Below are positions 7,490 to 16,847 of a stretch of DNA of 64,000 bases, in pieces. The DNA is from Albimonas sp036154955. Its GTDB lineage: Bacteria; Pseudomonadota; Alphaproteobacteria; Rhodobacterales; Rhodobacteraceae. How positions within the stretch are numbered: the first letter of the stretch is position 1; each line of letters opens with the position of its first letter. The notes under the pieces were generated by a model that had not been told where the DNA came from, made no database searches, and was given only the letters and a program-made list of their open reading frames with translations. Made by a program: the position numbers and the translations under genes. The stretch lies in contig JAYZWL010000067.1 of NCBI GenBank assembly GCA_036154955.1, forward strand, positions 1-64,000, in the 5' to 3' direction.

Positions 7490-8476
7490 ATGGCCGCCAC
7501 ACGGCAGCGCAAGCCGAACGCGTCCAAGGAGGAGCTGCTCGGTTACTACCGCGACATGCTCCTGATCCGACGGTTCGAGGAGAAGGCCGGACAGCTTTAC
7601 GGCATGGGTCTGATCGGCGGCTTCTGCCACCTCTATATCGGACAGGAAGCCGTGGTGGTCGGGGTCGAGGCGGCGGCCAAGGAAGGCGACCAGCGCATCA
7701 CCACCTATCGCGACCATGGCCACATGCTGGCCTGCGGCATGGACCCCGACGGGGTGATGGCCGAGCTTACGGGGCGCGAGGGCGGCTATTCCCGCGGCAA
7801 GGGCGGGTCGATGCACATGTTCTCCAAGGAGAAGGAGTTCTACGGCGGCCACGGCATCGTGGGCGCCAACGTGCCGCTGGGCGCGGGACTGGCCTTCGCC
7901 AACAAGTATCGCGGCAACGACAACGTGGCCTGCACCTATTTCGGCGACGGCGCGGCGAACCAGGGCCAGGTCTACGAGACCTTCAACATGGCGAGCCTGT
8001 GGAAGCTTCCGGTGATCTTCATCATCGAGAACAACCAGTACGCCATGGGCACCAGCCTCAAGCGCGCCTCGTCCACGCCCGCGCTCTACACCCGCGGCGA
8101 GGCGTTCGGCATCCCCGGCGAGGCGGTGGACGGCATGGACGTGCTGGCGGTGCGCGACGCGGCCAGGAAGGCGGTGGAGCACTGCCGGTCCGGCAAGGGG
8201 CCGTATATCCTGGAGATGAACACCTACCGCTATCGCGGCCATTCGATGTCGGACCCGGCGAAATACCGGACCCGCGAGGAAGTGCAGAAGATGCGCGAGA
8301 CCCGCGACCCGATCGAGCATGTGCGCGAGCTGCTGACGCTGGGCGGCGAGACCACGGACGATGAGCTGAAGGCCATCGACAAGGAGGTCCGCGACCGGGT
8401 CAACAAGTCGGCCGAGTTCGCCCAGGCCAGCCCGGAGCCGGATCTCGCCGAGCTCTGGACCGACGTTTACGCCTGA
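7490..8476 (+). CDS. pdhA: Pyruvate dehydrogenase E1 component, alpha subunit
   Basis: A 328-residue E1-alpha, which with E1-beta decarboxylates pyruvate and loads the acetyl group on lipoate. The thiamine diphosphate motif runs from GDGAANQGQ to IENNQYAMG (about 150-185), and the phosphorylation-loop region YRYRGHSMSDP is present. A GGGGAGGA ribosome site is about 9 bases before ATG 7490. It is the first gene of pdhA-pdhB-pdhC with an 11-base gap to the next. A promoter should lie in 7300-7489 but none is clear. Confidence 0.97.
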   Translation: MAATRQRKPNASKEELLGYYRDMLLIRRFEEKAGQLYGMGLIGGFCHLYIGQEAVVVGVEAAAKEGDQRITTYRDHGHMLACGMDPDGVMAELTGREGGYSRGKGGSMHMFSKEKEFYGGHGIVGANVPLGAGLAFANKYRGNDNVACTYFGDGAANQGQVYETFNMASLWKLPVIFIIENNQYAMGTSLKRASSTPALYTRGEAFGIPGEAVDGMDVLAVRDAARKAVEHCRSGKGPYILEMNTYRYRGHSMSDPAKYRTREEVQKMRETRDPIEHVRELLTLGGETTDDELKAIDKEVRDRVNKSAEFAQASPEPDLAELWTDVYA

Positions 8477-8487
8477 GGGGGGCCGAG

Positions 8488-9867
8488 ATGACCATTCAGA
8501 TCCTGATGCCCGCCCTGTCCCCGACCATGGAGGAAGGGACGCTGGCCAAGTGGAACGTCAAGGAGGGGGACAAGGTTTCCTCCGGCGACGTGATCGCGGA
8601 GATCGAGACCGACAAGGCCACGATGGAGTTCGAGGCCGTCGACGAGGGCGTGATCGGCAAGATCCTGATCGCGGAGGGCACGGAAGGGGTGAAGGTGAAC
8701 ACCCCCATCGCGGTGCTGCTGGAGGAGGGCGAGAGCGCCTCCGACGCGGACGCCGCGCCCGCCCCCGAGACGGAGGCCGAGACCAAGCCGGCGGCGAAGG
8801 AGGAGGCCCCCGCCCCGAAGGCCGCGGCCGAGCCCAAGGCGCCCACGCCCTCCGAATGGACCCCGGACTGGCCCGCCGACGCGCCGATGAAGAAGCAGAC
8901 CGTGCGCGAGGCCCTGCGCGACGCCATGGCCGAGGAGATGCGCGCCGACGGCGACGTGCTGATCATGGGCGAGGAGGTGGCCGAGTATCAGGGCGCCTAC
9001 AAGATCACCCAGGGGTTGCTGGACGAGTTCGGCGCCAAGCGGGTGATCGACACCCCGATCACCGAGCACGGCTTCGCCGGGCTCGCGGTCGGCGCGGCCT
9101 TCGCGGGGCTGAAGCCGATCGTGGAGTTCATGACGTTCAACTTCGCCATGCAGGCGATCGACCAGATCATCAATTCGGCGGCCAAGACGCTCTATATGTC
9201 CGGCGGCCAGCTCGGCTGCCCGATCGTGTTCCGCGGGCCGAACGGCGCCGCGGCCCGGGTGGGCGCGCAGCATTCCCAGGACTACGCGGCGTGGTACGCG
9301 CAGATTCCGGGGCTGAAGGTGGTGCAGCCCTATTCGGCGGCCGACGCGAAGGGCCTGCTGAAATCGGCGATCCGCGACCCCAACCCGGTGGTGTTCCTCG
9401 AAAACGAGATCATGTACGGGCGCAGCTTCGACGTCCCCGATATCGAGGACCTGACGGTCCCGCTCGGCAAGGCGCGGATCTGGCGGGAGGGGACGGACGT
9501 GACCCTGGTCAGCTTCGGAATCGGGATGACCTACGCCCTGGAAGCCGCTGACAAGCTTGCGGAAGACGGGATCTCGGCGGAGGTGATCGACCTGCGCTCC
9601 ATCCGCCCGATGGACACGGATACGGTGGTGCGTTCGGTGATGAAGACCAACCGCTGCGTGACGGTGGAGGAGGGCTGGCCGGTCTGCTCGATCGGGTCGG
9701 AGATCACCGCGGTGCTGATGCGCCAGGCCTTCGACTATCTCGACGCGCCGGTGCTGAGCTGCACGGGCAAGGACGTGCCGATGCCCTACGCCGCCAACCT
9801 GGAACGGCACGCGCTGGTCACCACCGCCGAGGTGATCGAGGCGGCCAAGTCCGTCTGCTACCGCTGA
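8488..9867 (+). CDS. pdhB: Pyruvate dehydrogenase E1 component, beta subunit, with N-terminal lipoyl domain
   Basis: A 459-residue E1-beta with an extra lipoyl domain at residues 1-80 (lipoyl Lys43 in ETDKATM), an Ala/Pro/Glu-rich hinge (about 85-125), and then the transketolase-like catalytic part with EEVAEYQGAYKITQG and the C-terminal domain. The lipoyl-E1-beta fusion is known from alphaproteobacteria. The lipoyl domain is nearly identical to that of pdhC next door, with only a handful of differences in 84 residues. The gap to pdhC is 13 bases with an AGGAGG ribosome site. Confidence 0.97.
   Translation: MTIQILMPALSPTMEEGTLAKWNVKEGDKVSSGDVIAEIETDKATMEFEAVDEGVIGKILIAEGTEGVKVNTPIAVLLEEGESASDADAAPAPETEAETKPAAKEEAPAPKAAAEPKAPTPSEWTPDWPADAPMKKQTVREALRDAMAEEMRADGDVLIMGEEVAEYQGAYKITQGLLDEFGAKRVIDTPITEHGFAGLAVGAAFAGLKPIVEFMTFNFAMQAIDQIINSAAKTLYMSGGQLGCPIVFRGPNGAAARVGAQHSQDYAAWYAQIPGLKVVQPYSAADAKGLLKSAIRDPNPVVFLENEIMYGRSFDVPDIEDLTVPLGKARIWREGTDVTLVSFGIGMTYALEAADKLAEDGISAEVIDLRSIRPMDTDTVVRSVMKTNRCVTVEEGWPVCSIGSEITAVLMRQAFDYLDAPVLSCTGKDVPMPYAANLERHALVTTAEVIEAAKSVCYR
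8578..8657 (+). repeat. Lipoyl-domain DNA repeat, pdhB copy
   Basis: Eighty bases identical to 9971-10050 in pdhC, including all third codon positions, inside a longer region (about 8490-8735) of high identity. Confidence 0.9.
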
Positions 9868-9880
9868 GGAGGCCCGGACC

Positions 9881-11200
9881 ATGGCGATCCAGATCCTGAT
9901 GCCGGCGCTGTCCCCGACCATGGAGGAGGGGACGCTCGCCAAGTGGTGCGTCAAGGAGGGGGACAGCGTCTCCTCCGGCGACGTGATCGCGGAGATCGAG
10001 ACCGACAAGGCCACGATGGAGTTCGAGGCCGTCGACGAGGGCGTGATCGGAAAGATCCTGATCGCGGAGGGGACCGAGGGGGTGAAGGTGAACACCCCCA
10101 TCGCCGTCCTGCTGGAGGAGGGCGAGGACGCCTCCGCCGCCGAAGGCGCGGCCGAGGCCCCCGCCCCCGAGAAGGAGGCCGCGCCCGCCCCGAAGCCTGA
10201 GGCCGAGGCGAAGACGGAGGCTCCGGCCCCGGCGGCCGCCCCCGCGCCGGCGGCCCCGAAGGACGCGGACGGCGACCGCATCTTCGCCTCGCCCCTCGCC
10301 CGCCGGATCGCGGCCGACAAGGGCCTGGACCTGGCGGCGATCAAGGGCTCGGGTCCGCGCGGTCGCATCGTGAAGGCGGATGTGGAGGCGGCGAAGCCCG
10401 CCGCCGCGGCGCCGGCCGAAGCCGCGCCCGCCGCGGCGCCCGCGCCCAAGGCCACCCCTGCCCCTGCCCCGGCGGATGCGGAGGCGGTGAAGAAGCTTTA
10501 CGCCGACGTGGCCTTCGAGGAGGTGAAGCTCGACGGCATGCGCCGCACCATCGCCTCGCGGCTGGTGGAGGCCAAGCAGACCATCCCGCATTTCTACCTG
10601 CGGCGGGAGATCGAGCTGGACGCGCTGATGGCGTTCCGGGCGGAGCTGAACGACGCGCTCGCCTCGCGCGGGGTGAAGCTGTCGGTGAACGACTTCATCA
10701 TCAAGGCCTGCGCGCTGGCCCTGCAGCAGGTTCCGGACTGCAACGCCGTCTGGGCGGGCGACCGGATCCTGAAGTTCAAAGCCTCCGACGTGGCGGTGGC
10801 GGTGGCGATCGAGGGGGGGCTGTTCACGCCGGTCCTGCGCTCGGCCGACGCGAAGTCGCTGTCGGCGCTGTCGGGCGAGATGAAGGACCTCGCCGCCCGG
10901 GCCCGCGACCGCAAGCTCGCGCCGCATGAGTATCAGGGCGGGTCCTTCGCGATCTCCAATCTCGGGATGATGGGGATCGAGAACTTCGATGCGGTGATCA
11001 ACCCGCCCCACGCCTCGATCCTCGCGGTCGGCGCGGGGCTCAAGAAGCCGGTCGTCGGCGCGGACGGGGAGCTTCGGGTGGCGACCGTGATGTCGGTGAC
11101 GCTCTCGGTCGATCATCGGGTGATCGACGGCGCGCTGGGCGCGGAGTTCCTCGCGGCGATCAAGGACGCGCTGGAGAACCCGGTGGCGATGCTGGCCTGA
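9881..11200 (+). CDS. pdhC: Pyruvate dehydrogenase E2, dihydrolipoamide acetyltransferase
   Basis: A 439-residue E2 core enzyme that moves the acetyl group from lipoate to CoA. Domains in order: one lipoyl domain (1-80, Lys43), an Ala/Pro linker, the E1/E3-binding domain (about 133-168, with FASPLARRIA and GSGPRGRIV), a second Ala/Pro linker, and the catalytic domain from about 210 with SVDHRVIDGA near the C-terminus. E3 is not next to it, so lipoamide dehydrogenase is encoded elsewhere. A two-way terminator follows 26 bases after the stop. Confidence 0.97.
   Translation: MAIQILMPALSPTMEEGTLAKWCVKEGDSVSSGDVIAEIETDKATMEFEAVDEGVIGKILIAEGTEGVKVNTPIAVLLEEGEDASAAEGAAEAPAPEKEAAPAPKPEAEAKTEAPAPAAAPAPAAPKDADGDRIFASPLARRIAADKGLDLAAIKGSGPRGRIVKADVEAAKPAAAAPAEAAPAAAPAPKATPAPAPADAEAVKKLYADVAFEEVKLDGMRRTIASRLVEAKQTIPHFYLRREIELDALMAFRAELNDALASRGVKLSVNDFIIKACALALQQVPDCNAVWAGDRILKFKASDVAVAVAIEGGLFTPVLRSADAKSLSALSGEMKDLAARARDRKLAPHEYQGGSFAISNLGMMGIENFDAVINPPHASILAVGAGLKKPVVGADGELRVATVMSVTLSVDHRVIDGALGAEFLAAIKDALENPVAMLA
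9971..10050 (+). repeat. Lipoyl-domain DNA repeat, pdhC copy
   Basis: Partner of 8578-8657: 80 identical bases. Synonymous sites are also identical, which suggests recent gene conversion between the two neighbouring genes. Confidence 0.9.
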
Positions 11201-11225
11201 CGGCGGACGGATCCCGGAACGAAAA

Positions 11226-11253
11226 AAACGCCGGCCCAGACGGGCCGGCGTTT
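11226..11253. terminator. Two-way intrinsic terminator between pdhC and cysE
   Basis: A perfect 12-bp stem (AAACGCCGGCCC and its complement) with loop AGAC. It has A residues before and T residues after the stem, so it works for both strands. It lies between the convergent pdhC and cysE ends. Confidence 0.92.
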
Positions 11254-11279
11254 CGCGTTTCAGGCGTGATCAGCGCGGA

Positions 11280-12083
11280 TCACATGATCTGGTCCATGCT
11301 GAGAGAGGGCTGGTCGCAGCCCGCATCCCCCACCACCTTCGCCGGCACCCCGGCGACGGTCTTGCAGGGCGGCACATCCGCCAGCACCACCGAGCCGGCC
11401 GCGATCCGGCTGCAATGCCCGATGGAGATGTTGCCGAGCACCTTGGCGCCGGCCCCCAGCAGCACGCCGTTGCCGACCTTCGGGTGACGGTCGCCGTCGG
11501 TCTTGCCGGTTCCGCCCAGCGTCACGGAATGCAGCATGGAGCAATTGTCGCCGACCACCGCCGTCTCGCCGATGACGATGGAATGGGCATGGTCGATCAT
11601 GATGCCCCGCCCGACCCTTGCGTTGGGGTGGATGTCCACGCCGAAAACCTCGGACCCGCGCATCTGGATGAACCACGCCACGTCGCGGCGTCCCTGCATC
11701 CACAGCGCGTGCGCCACCCGGTAGGCCTGCACGGCCAGGAAGCCTTTGAAGAACAGCAAGGGCTGGATGTAGAGGTGGCAGGCCGGGTCACGCTCGTAGA
11801 CCGCGACGGCGTCAGCGCGGGCGGCGGCGCCGATGCCGGTGTTCTCCGCCATGGCCTGACGGGCGATGTCCTGCAGGATCAGCGCCGACAGATCCGGCGC
11901 CGCCAGCTTCTGCGCGATGCGGTAGGCCAGCGCATCCTCGAAGCTTTCATGGTGCAGAACGGTGGCGTGGACGAGGCTGCCGATCAGCGGCTCGCGCTCC
12001 ACCATGTCCCGGGCCTCGTCGCGGATGCGCGACCAGACCGGGTCGAGCTTGGCGAGGGCCTGGTCCTTCGGGGCGACGGACAT
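11280..12083 (-). CDS. cysE: Serine O-acetyltransferase
   Basis: A 267-residue CysE, which makes O-acetylserine for cysteine synthesis. The N-terminal helical part (1-130) is followed by hexapeptide repeats of the left-handed beta helix, with GVDIHPNARVGRGIMIDHAHS and TLGGTGK as the family marks. The ribosome site GGGAGA is about 7 bases before ATG 12083. It lies 134 bases downstream of the GTA cluster on the same strand. From memory, cysE also follows the GTA cluster in some Rhodobacter relatives. Confidence 0.96.
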   Translation of the reverse strand: MSVAPKDQALAKLDPVWSRIRDEARDMVEREPLIGSLVHATVLHHESFEDALAYRIAQKLAAPDLSALILQDIARQAMAENTGIGAAARADAVAVYERDPACHLYIQPLLFFKGFLAVQAYRVAHALWMQGRRDVAWFIQMRGSEVFGVDIHPNARVGRGIMIDHAHSIVIGETAVVGDNCSMLHSVTLGGTGKTDGDRHPKVGNGVLLGAGAKVLGNISIGHCSRIAAGSVVLADVPPCKTVAGVPAKVVGDAGCDQPSLSMDQIM

Positions 12084-12217
12084 GTCGATCTCTCCCTAGG
12101 GTCGCGCCTTGTCGGCGCCGCTTGGTCCAAGATCGTTGTCCTGTAGCTGATTTCAAGCCAAGCGCCCATCAGGATTTGTGACGAAACCGTTCGCGAACCG
12201 CCGCATTCGCGCCACGA

Positions 12218-12916
12218 TCAGGCCGGCGGGGCGCTCAGCTCCACCCGGTAGACATGCAACGTGATGCGGCCGCCGGTGAAGTTCCCTCCGACCGGGCTGA
12301 TCTTGAGCGGCACGTTGGTCCGGTAGGCCATGGGTCCGGTCAGCCCGGACTTCACCTGCACCCCGACGCCGGTGGGCAGGTCTTCGCCATAGCGCGTCTC
12401 GGCCTCGTTGATGCCCAGCGACCAGCCCGAGGCGCCGGTGATCAATTCCTTGACCCGCGCGGTGACGCCGAGCACGACGGACTTCGACGGGATCTGTCCC
12501 GAGGTGGTCTGGGCGCCGCCCGCGGAAATCACATGGTCGATTTCGATGATCTCGATGGCGCCGGCCATCGCCGCGGGCAGCGTCAACGTCGTCCACATCC
12601 CATAGGCGAAGACCGACTCGGCCCCCTCGTCTTCCACGAAGGCGCGCCATCCGGTCAGCGGCTGGACGAATTCCCAGCCGCCGTTGAGAAAGATCGCGAT
12701 CTTCTGCGACTGGCCGGACCACGCGCCCGTCGCGCCGGGGGCGACCGCATAGCGATCCCCCTCCGACGGCGAACCCGGGGGCGTGGCCAGGGTCCGGCTC
12801 TTCAACGACAGCTGCACCAGCCAGTCGAGCTTGGACAGCGCCTCGTTGACCGTGACGTGCTTCTGCGCCTGCCCGGCGGCCAGCAGCGGGAGTTCCAGGT
12901 TGGCGGTCTCAGCCAT
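12218..12916 (-). CDS. GTA DUF2793 protein, probable tail fibre (g15.1)
   Basis: A 232-residue protein whose first 100 residues are a DUF2793 domain: LPLLAAGQAQKHVTVNEAL and the Gly/Trp-rich segments GAWSGQ and GGWEFV. The C-terminal half (about 115-232) looks like a beta-rich fibre or receptor part. DUF2793 proteins lie at the end of GTA and related prophage tail modules. It overlaps g15 by 8 bases and is the last gene of the cluster. A role in contacting the recipient cell is inferred from place and fold type only. Confidence 0.8.
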   Translation of the reverse strand: MAETANLELPLLAAGQAQKHVTVNEALSKLDWLVQLSLKSRTLATPPGSPSEGDRYAVAPGATGAWSGQSQKIAIFLNGGWEFVQPLTGWRAFVEDEGAESVFAYGMWTTLTLPAAMAGAIEIIEIDHVISAGGAQTTSGQIPSKSVVLGVTARVKELITGASGWSLGINEAETRYGEDLPTGVGVQVKSGLTGPMAYRTNVPLKISPVGGNFTGGRITLHVYRVELSAPPA

Positions 12917-15900
12917 CGATCGTCACCTTCCCATCATGCCCCGGCCCGACGGCCGCGGAGATCTGCGCGATTTCGAAAGTCGCCACGGCGCCGATGCCGT
13001 CTCCGGCCTGCTGCGCCGCGGTGTAGACGAAGGACGGAGACGTCACCTCCGCGCTCCGCACCACCGAGCCGCCGGGCGCGCGCACCCGCACCCGGTAGCG
13101 TTCGGTCTCCTCGAACAGCGGCGTCTCGCCCGCCGGCCAGGTGTCCGCATCGCGTCGCCCTCGCCGGATCCAGGTCACCGTCACATCGCCGCCGCCCGCA
13201 CGCTCCGCCCGCAGCATCGTGGGCGCATGGGGCTTCAGCGGCGCGCCTTCCCAGGTCCAGACCGCATGGGCGAAGCTCGAATCGCCGATATCCGCCGATT
13301 GCGGGCCGATCCGGTAGTGACGCGACACGTCCACCGCAGCCTGGCCCAGGTTCAGCCCGACCAGCCGGTTGTCGAGCAGCACCAGCATCGAGCCCGAAGG
13401 CGTCGGGTCGCCGATCAGCGTTTCGGTTCCGCCGAGCCCCCGCAGAAACCCCGAGAGCCGGTAGGTGTTGGTTGCGACCAGCTCCGCGTTCCGGAACTGA
13501 ACCAGCTCCCATCCGCCCAGCGGAGACGACAGCGCCGCCAGGTTGGCGCCGTTGTAGACCGCCAGCTCGTCCGCCGAACTCAGCGCGCCCGAGAGCATCC
13601 GCACCTGAACCTCCAGTCCGCGGGTCCATCGCCAGGGGGCGCGTTTTTCCAGCGTCCCCAGAAGCTGGCCGACGACCGAAGGCCGGTTGGCCGCCCCAAG
13701 GGCTGCGTAGCGTTCGTCTCGATCCGATCCATAGACCGCCACCGTCCCGGGCCAGGGCGACGACCAGGTCGCCACGTAGCCGCGGGTTTCGGAGCCGTCG
13801 AAGATCGCCCAGGGCACGTCCAGCAACCGGTAGCCCGGGGCGCCGGAACTGGTGCGGGCGTCAAGCGCCGCCTCAGGCTCGTTCGGGAAGACCCGCGCGC
13901 CCAGCTGATAGTTGGCCGCCTCGATCCGGGTCGCCTCCATCCGGCGGAAATGGCCTTCCGCGATACGGTCGATGCGGTATTCCGGATCGCCCTCCGGTCC
14001 GAAGCGCACCACGTCGCCCGGCTCGATGGCCAATCGCGCGTTGGGGAGACCGAAGCTCAACGTCTCCCGCGCCACCGCGCTTTCGCGGGCCCAGCGTTCG
14101 GCGATCGCCACCGCCCTGCCCCGCGACATGGCGATCGGCAGGTCCGCGCCCTGCACGCCCAGCGCCGCGCCATCGGGGTTGATCACCTCCGCCGCGCCCG
14201 CCTGATAGCCCGCATCGGTGCGCAGGAACCCCACGCGCACCTCGCGCAGAACCGTGCTCTCCGGCGCGCGCACCCGTTCCACATCGCGTTCCGGGCCGGC
14301 GCCCTCCGCCACCACTTCTTCCGGCGCAAGCTGCACCGCGGACTGCTGACCCCGCATGACGAAGCGCAGCACGCCCTGGCTCTCGTAGGCGTCGAAGCCC
14401 TCGGCGATCATCAGCGCCTGCAACGCCTCCCGAGGCGTCTGCACCTTGTCCTGCAGGAAACCGTCGACCAGCGCATGCAGCCCGGTCACGTCGATATCGA
14501 CCAGCCCGGCCTCGTCGCAGATCTCCGCCACGATCCGGTCGAGCGCGCCTGCGGTCACCCGTCCGTTCAGCCAGTGCCCGTATTCGTAGTTCTCGCCGTC
14601 CGACCAGAGGTCCAGCCGCCGAGGGAATTCCGGCCAGGGCCGCGCATCCCACGTCCACACATAGCTGTTGGAAAGGTCCAGCATCGTGCCCGTATACCGC
14701 GTGGAATCCGGATTGTTGACCGACCGCCCCCAATGCTTCTGCGCCGCCTGAAGCATCCTCCGCTGGATCAGGTCGTCCCGGAGACCGGAGGAGAAATGCG
14801 GATAGCCGTGTTCCGACGACTTCGGATCGACGAACACGTTGGGCTGGTTGGTCCCCTTGTCGACCGAGGAACACCCGATCTCGGTCAGCCAGATCGGTTT
14901 CGACCGCGGCCGCCACGCCGTCCGGTCATCCTCCCGCGCGCCGTCGACCCGCTGGTAGTGCGACCGGCTCCACCAGTTCTTCAGATCCTTGTTGCGCCAG
15001 ATCCAGTGCTCGCCATGCAGCCCGTCCACGATCGGCGTGCGCACCTGCGCCAACCGGTCCGCATCCGAAGCGTAGTACCAGTCGAACCCCTCCCCCGCCG
15101 AGAACCGCGAGGCGAGGTAGTCCAGGTCGTAGATCGTCGATGCCTCCTGGGCATCCAGATGCGCCCGCCCGTCCCGCCAGTCCGTCAGCGGCGCATACCA
15201 GTCGATGCCGACGAAATCGATCTGCCGGTGCGCCCAGAGCGGGTCGAGATTGAACAGCCTATCGCCGGTTCCGTCCGCCGGCTGGTAACCGAAATACTCG
15301 GACCAGTCCGCGGCATAGCCCAGCTTCACCCCGTCGCCGAGGATCCCGCGCACGTCCTTGGTCAGCCGGATCAGTTCATCCACCGCCGGGAACTCGGTCC
15401 GGGCCGACCGGATCTGGGTCAGCGACCGCATTTCGGAGCCGATGCAGAACGCATCAACGCCGCCCGCCAGCGCGCAGAGATGCGCGTAGTGCAGGATGAA
15501 CCGCCGCATCCGCCAGTCGGACCCGCCGGAATAGAGGATGGTGTCACCGCTCGCCGCGAATTCCTCGGGCTCCGCCGTCCCGAAGAAGTCCGCCACCTCA
15601 TCCGCGGCCGCGGCCGTCACGTCGGGCGATCCCGGCCGCCCCGGCGCAGCCGAGGTGGTGATCCGCCCGCGCCAGGGAAACGCCGCCTGTTCCGCCCCCC
15701 AGCCCCAGGGGTCCGGCTTGCCGTTGCCTCCTGGAACGTCCATCAGGATGAAAGGATAGAAGGTCACGCGGATGCCCCGCGCCTTCAGCTCGCGAATATA
15801 TCGGATCACCGAGCCGTCCGAGGGCGTGCCCCCGAAGATCGGCCGATCCTCCTCGTCCCGGCTGACCAGATAGGCGGTGTCGCGGGTCCGCCCCGCCACC

Positions 15901-16844
15901 TGCCACACATGGGGCGCCGTCACCGTCTCCGCATATTCCGCGCCGGGCCGAAGACGGCATTCGCCGCAGCGCAGATCGTCCCCGAACCAGCTCACCACCA
16001 GCGATACGGCTTCGAGGTTCGGCAACTCCTCGACCAGCTGATCCAGCGCCGCCACCGCGTCGGTGCGGTCCGACCAGGCGTTGAGGTTGGCGAACCGCTC
16101 CTGCCCCTCGCCCTCGATCACCCGGATCGGATCGGTCTCCAGCACGAATTCGCCCGACCCCGGCGACATCGCCACCGCCTTGACGATCTTGTGGATCCGA
16201 AGATCGCCTTCCTCGCCCACCTCCACGTTTTTGGGCGAGCGCGGCCGCCGGAACACCTCGACCGAGACCTGCGGGATCCGGTTGCCATAGTCCGCGACGG
16301 GCAGATCCTCGAACACCAGGTAGGCGACGCCGCGAAATCCCGGCGCCTCGCCCTCGGCCGCCTCGATCGCGGAATCCGGGCCCTGCGTCTCGGTCCCCCG
16401 ATGCAGCCGCCATTGGATCGCGTCGACGTTCACCTGCTTGCCGTCGAACCACATCCGCCCGATGCGGGTGATCGGCCCTTCGCACAGCGCGACCGCGAAA
16501 CTGATCGTATAGCTGTAGTCGCGAACCTTGGGCCCGCCCTTTCCGCCGCCGTTCTCGGTGACATGCTCGCGGAACCGCGTGGACCAGATCAGCTGTCCCG
16601 CCACGCGCATCCGTCCGTAGACCCGCGGAATCGGCGCGCCCTCGTTCGCCGCCTGCACCTTCAGGCCGGACGCCCGGCCGCGCGCCACCGCGCCCGACCC
16701 GCCGCCGAGGATGTTCTGGTCGATGACGGCGCCCAGCACCGCCCCCGCCGCCTGGCCGATCGCCGCCGCGCCGATGCCGAGGATCGAGCCGCCGGCGGCG
16801 GTCCCCAGGGCCGTGCCGGCCGCGGCCAGTACAAGCGTCGCCAT
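12909..16844 (-). CDS. GTA megatron tail protein with TIM-barrel domain (g15)
   Basis: A 1311-residue baseplate protein, the size expected for RcGTA gp15. The N-terminal 40 residues are Gly/Ala rich and hydrophobic. Residues about 50-350 form the tail-protein part that joins the hub. The central glycoside-hydrolase-like TIM barrel (about 400-740) includes DAFCIGSEMRSLTQ and FVGIDWYAPLTDW. The C-terminal part is a phage-tail host-specificity domain with fibronectin-like ends. In RcGTA the protein forms the tail tip and helps cross the envelope. It starts 3 bases past the g14 stop. Confidence 0.95.
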   Translation of the reverse strand: MATLVLAAAGTALGTAAGGSILGIGAAAIGQAAGAVLGAVIDQNILGGGSGAVARGRASGLKVQAANEGAPIPRVYGRMRVAGQLIWSTRFREHVTENGGGKGGPKVRDYSYTISFAVALCEGPITRIGRMWFDGKQVNVDAIQWRLHRGTETQGPDSAIEAAEGEAPGFRGVAYLVFEDLPVADYGNRIPQVSVEVFRRPRSPKNVEVGEEGDLRIHKIVKAVAMSPGSGEFVLETDPIRVIEGEGQERFANLNAWSDRTDAVAALDQLVEELPNLEAVSLVVSWFGDDLRCGECRLRPGAEYAETVTAPHVWQVAGRTRDTAYLVSRDEEDRPIFGGTPSDGSVIRYIRELKARGIRVTFYPFILMDVPGGNGKPDPWGWGAEQAAFPWRGRITTSAAPGRPGSPDVTAAAADEVADFFGTAEPEEFAASGDTILYSGGSDWRMRRFILHYAHLCALAGGVDAFCIGSEMRSLTQIRSARTEFPAVDELIRLTKDVRGILGDGVKLGYAADWSEYFGYQPADGTGDRLFNLDPLWAHRQIDFVGIDWYAPLTDWRDGRAHLDAQEASTIYDLDYLASRFSAGEGFDWYYASDADRLAQVRTPIVDGLHGEHWIWRNKDLKNWWSRSHYQRVDGAREDDRTAWRPRSKPIWLTEIGCSSVDKGTNQPNVFVDPKSSEHGYPHFSSGLRDDLIQRRMLQAAQKHWGRSVNNPDSTRYTGTMLDLSNSYVWTWDARPWPEFPRRLDLWSDGENYEYGHWLNGRVTAGALDRIVAEICDEAGLVDIDVTGLHALVDGFLQDKVQTPREALQALMIAEGFDAYESQGVLRFVMRGQQSAVQLAPEEVVAEGAGPERDVERVRAPESTVLREVRVGFLRTDAGYQAGAAEVINPDGAALGVQGADLPIAMSRGRAVAIAERWARESAVARETLSFGLPNARLAIEPGDVVRFGPEGDPEYRIDRIAEGHFRRMEATRIEAANYQLGARVFPNEPEAALDARTSSGAPGYRLLDVPWAIFDGSETRGYVATWSSPWPGTVAVYGSDRDERYAALGAANRPSVVGQLLGTLEKRAPWRWTRGLEVQVRMLSGALSSADELAVYNGANLAALSSPLGGWELVQFRNAELVATNTYRLSGFLRGLGGTETLIGDPTPSGSMLVLLDNRLVGLNLGQAAVDVSRHYRIGPQSADIGDSSFAHAVWTWEGAPLKPHAPTMLRAERAGGGDVTVTWIRRGRRDADTWPAGETPLFEETERYRVRVRAPGGSVVRSAEVTSPSFVYTAAQQAGDGIGAVATFEIAQISAAVGPGHDGKVTIDG

Positions 16845-16847
16845 GAT

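Noticed and set aside
8467..11116. Long minus-strand frames opposite pdhB and pdhC
   Set aside because: Their products are low complexity and mirror the coding bias of the pdh genes. No ribosome site or family was seen.
12084..12217. Promoter for cysE in the gap after the GTA cluster
   Set aside because: TTGAAA is present on the minus strand, but no -10 box lies at a proper distance, so the call was not made.
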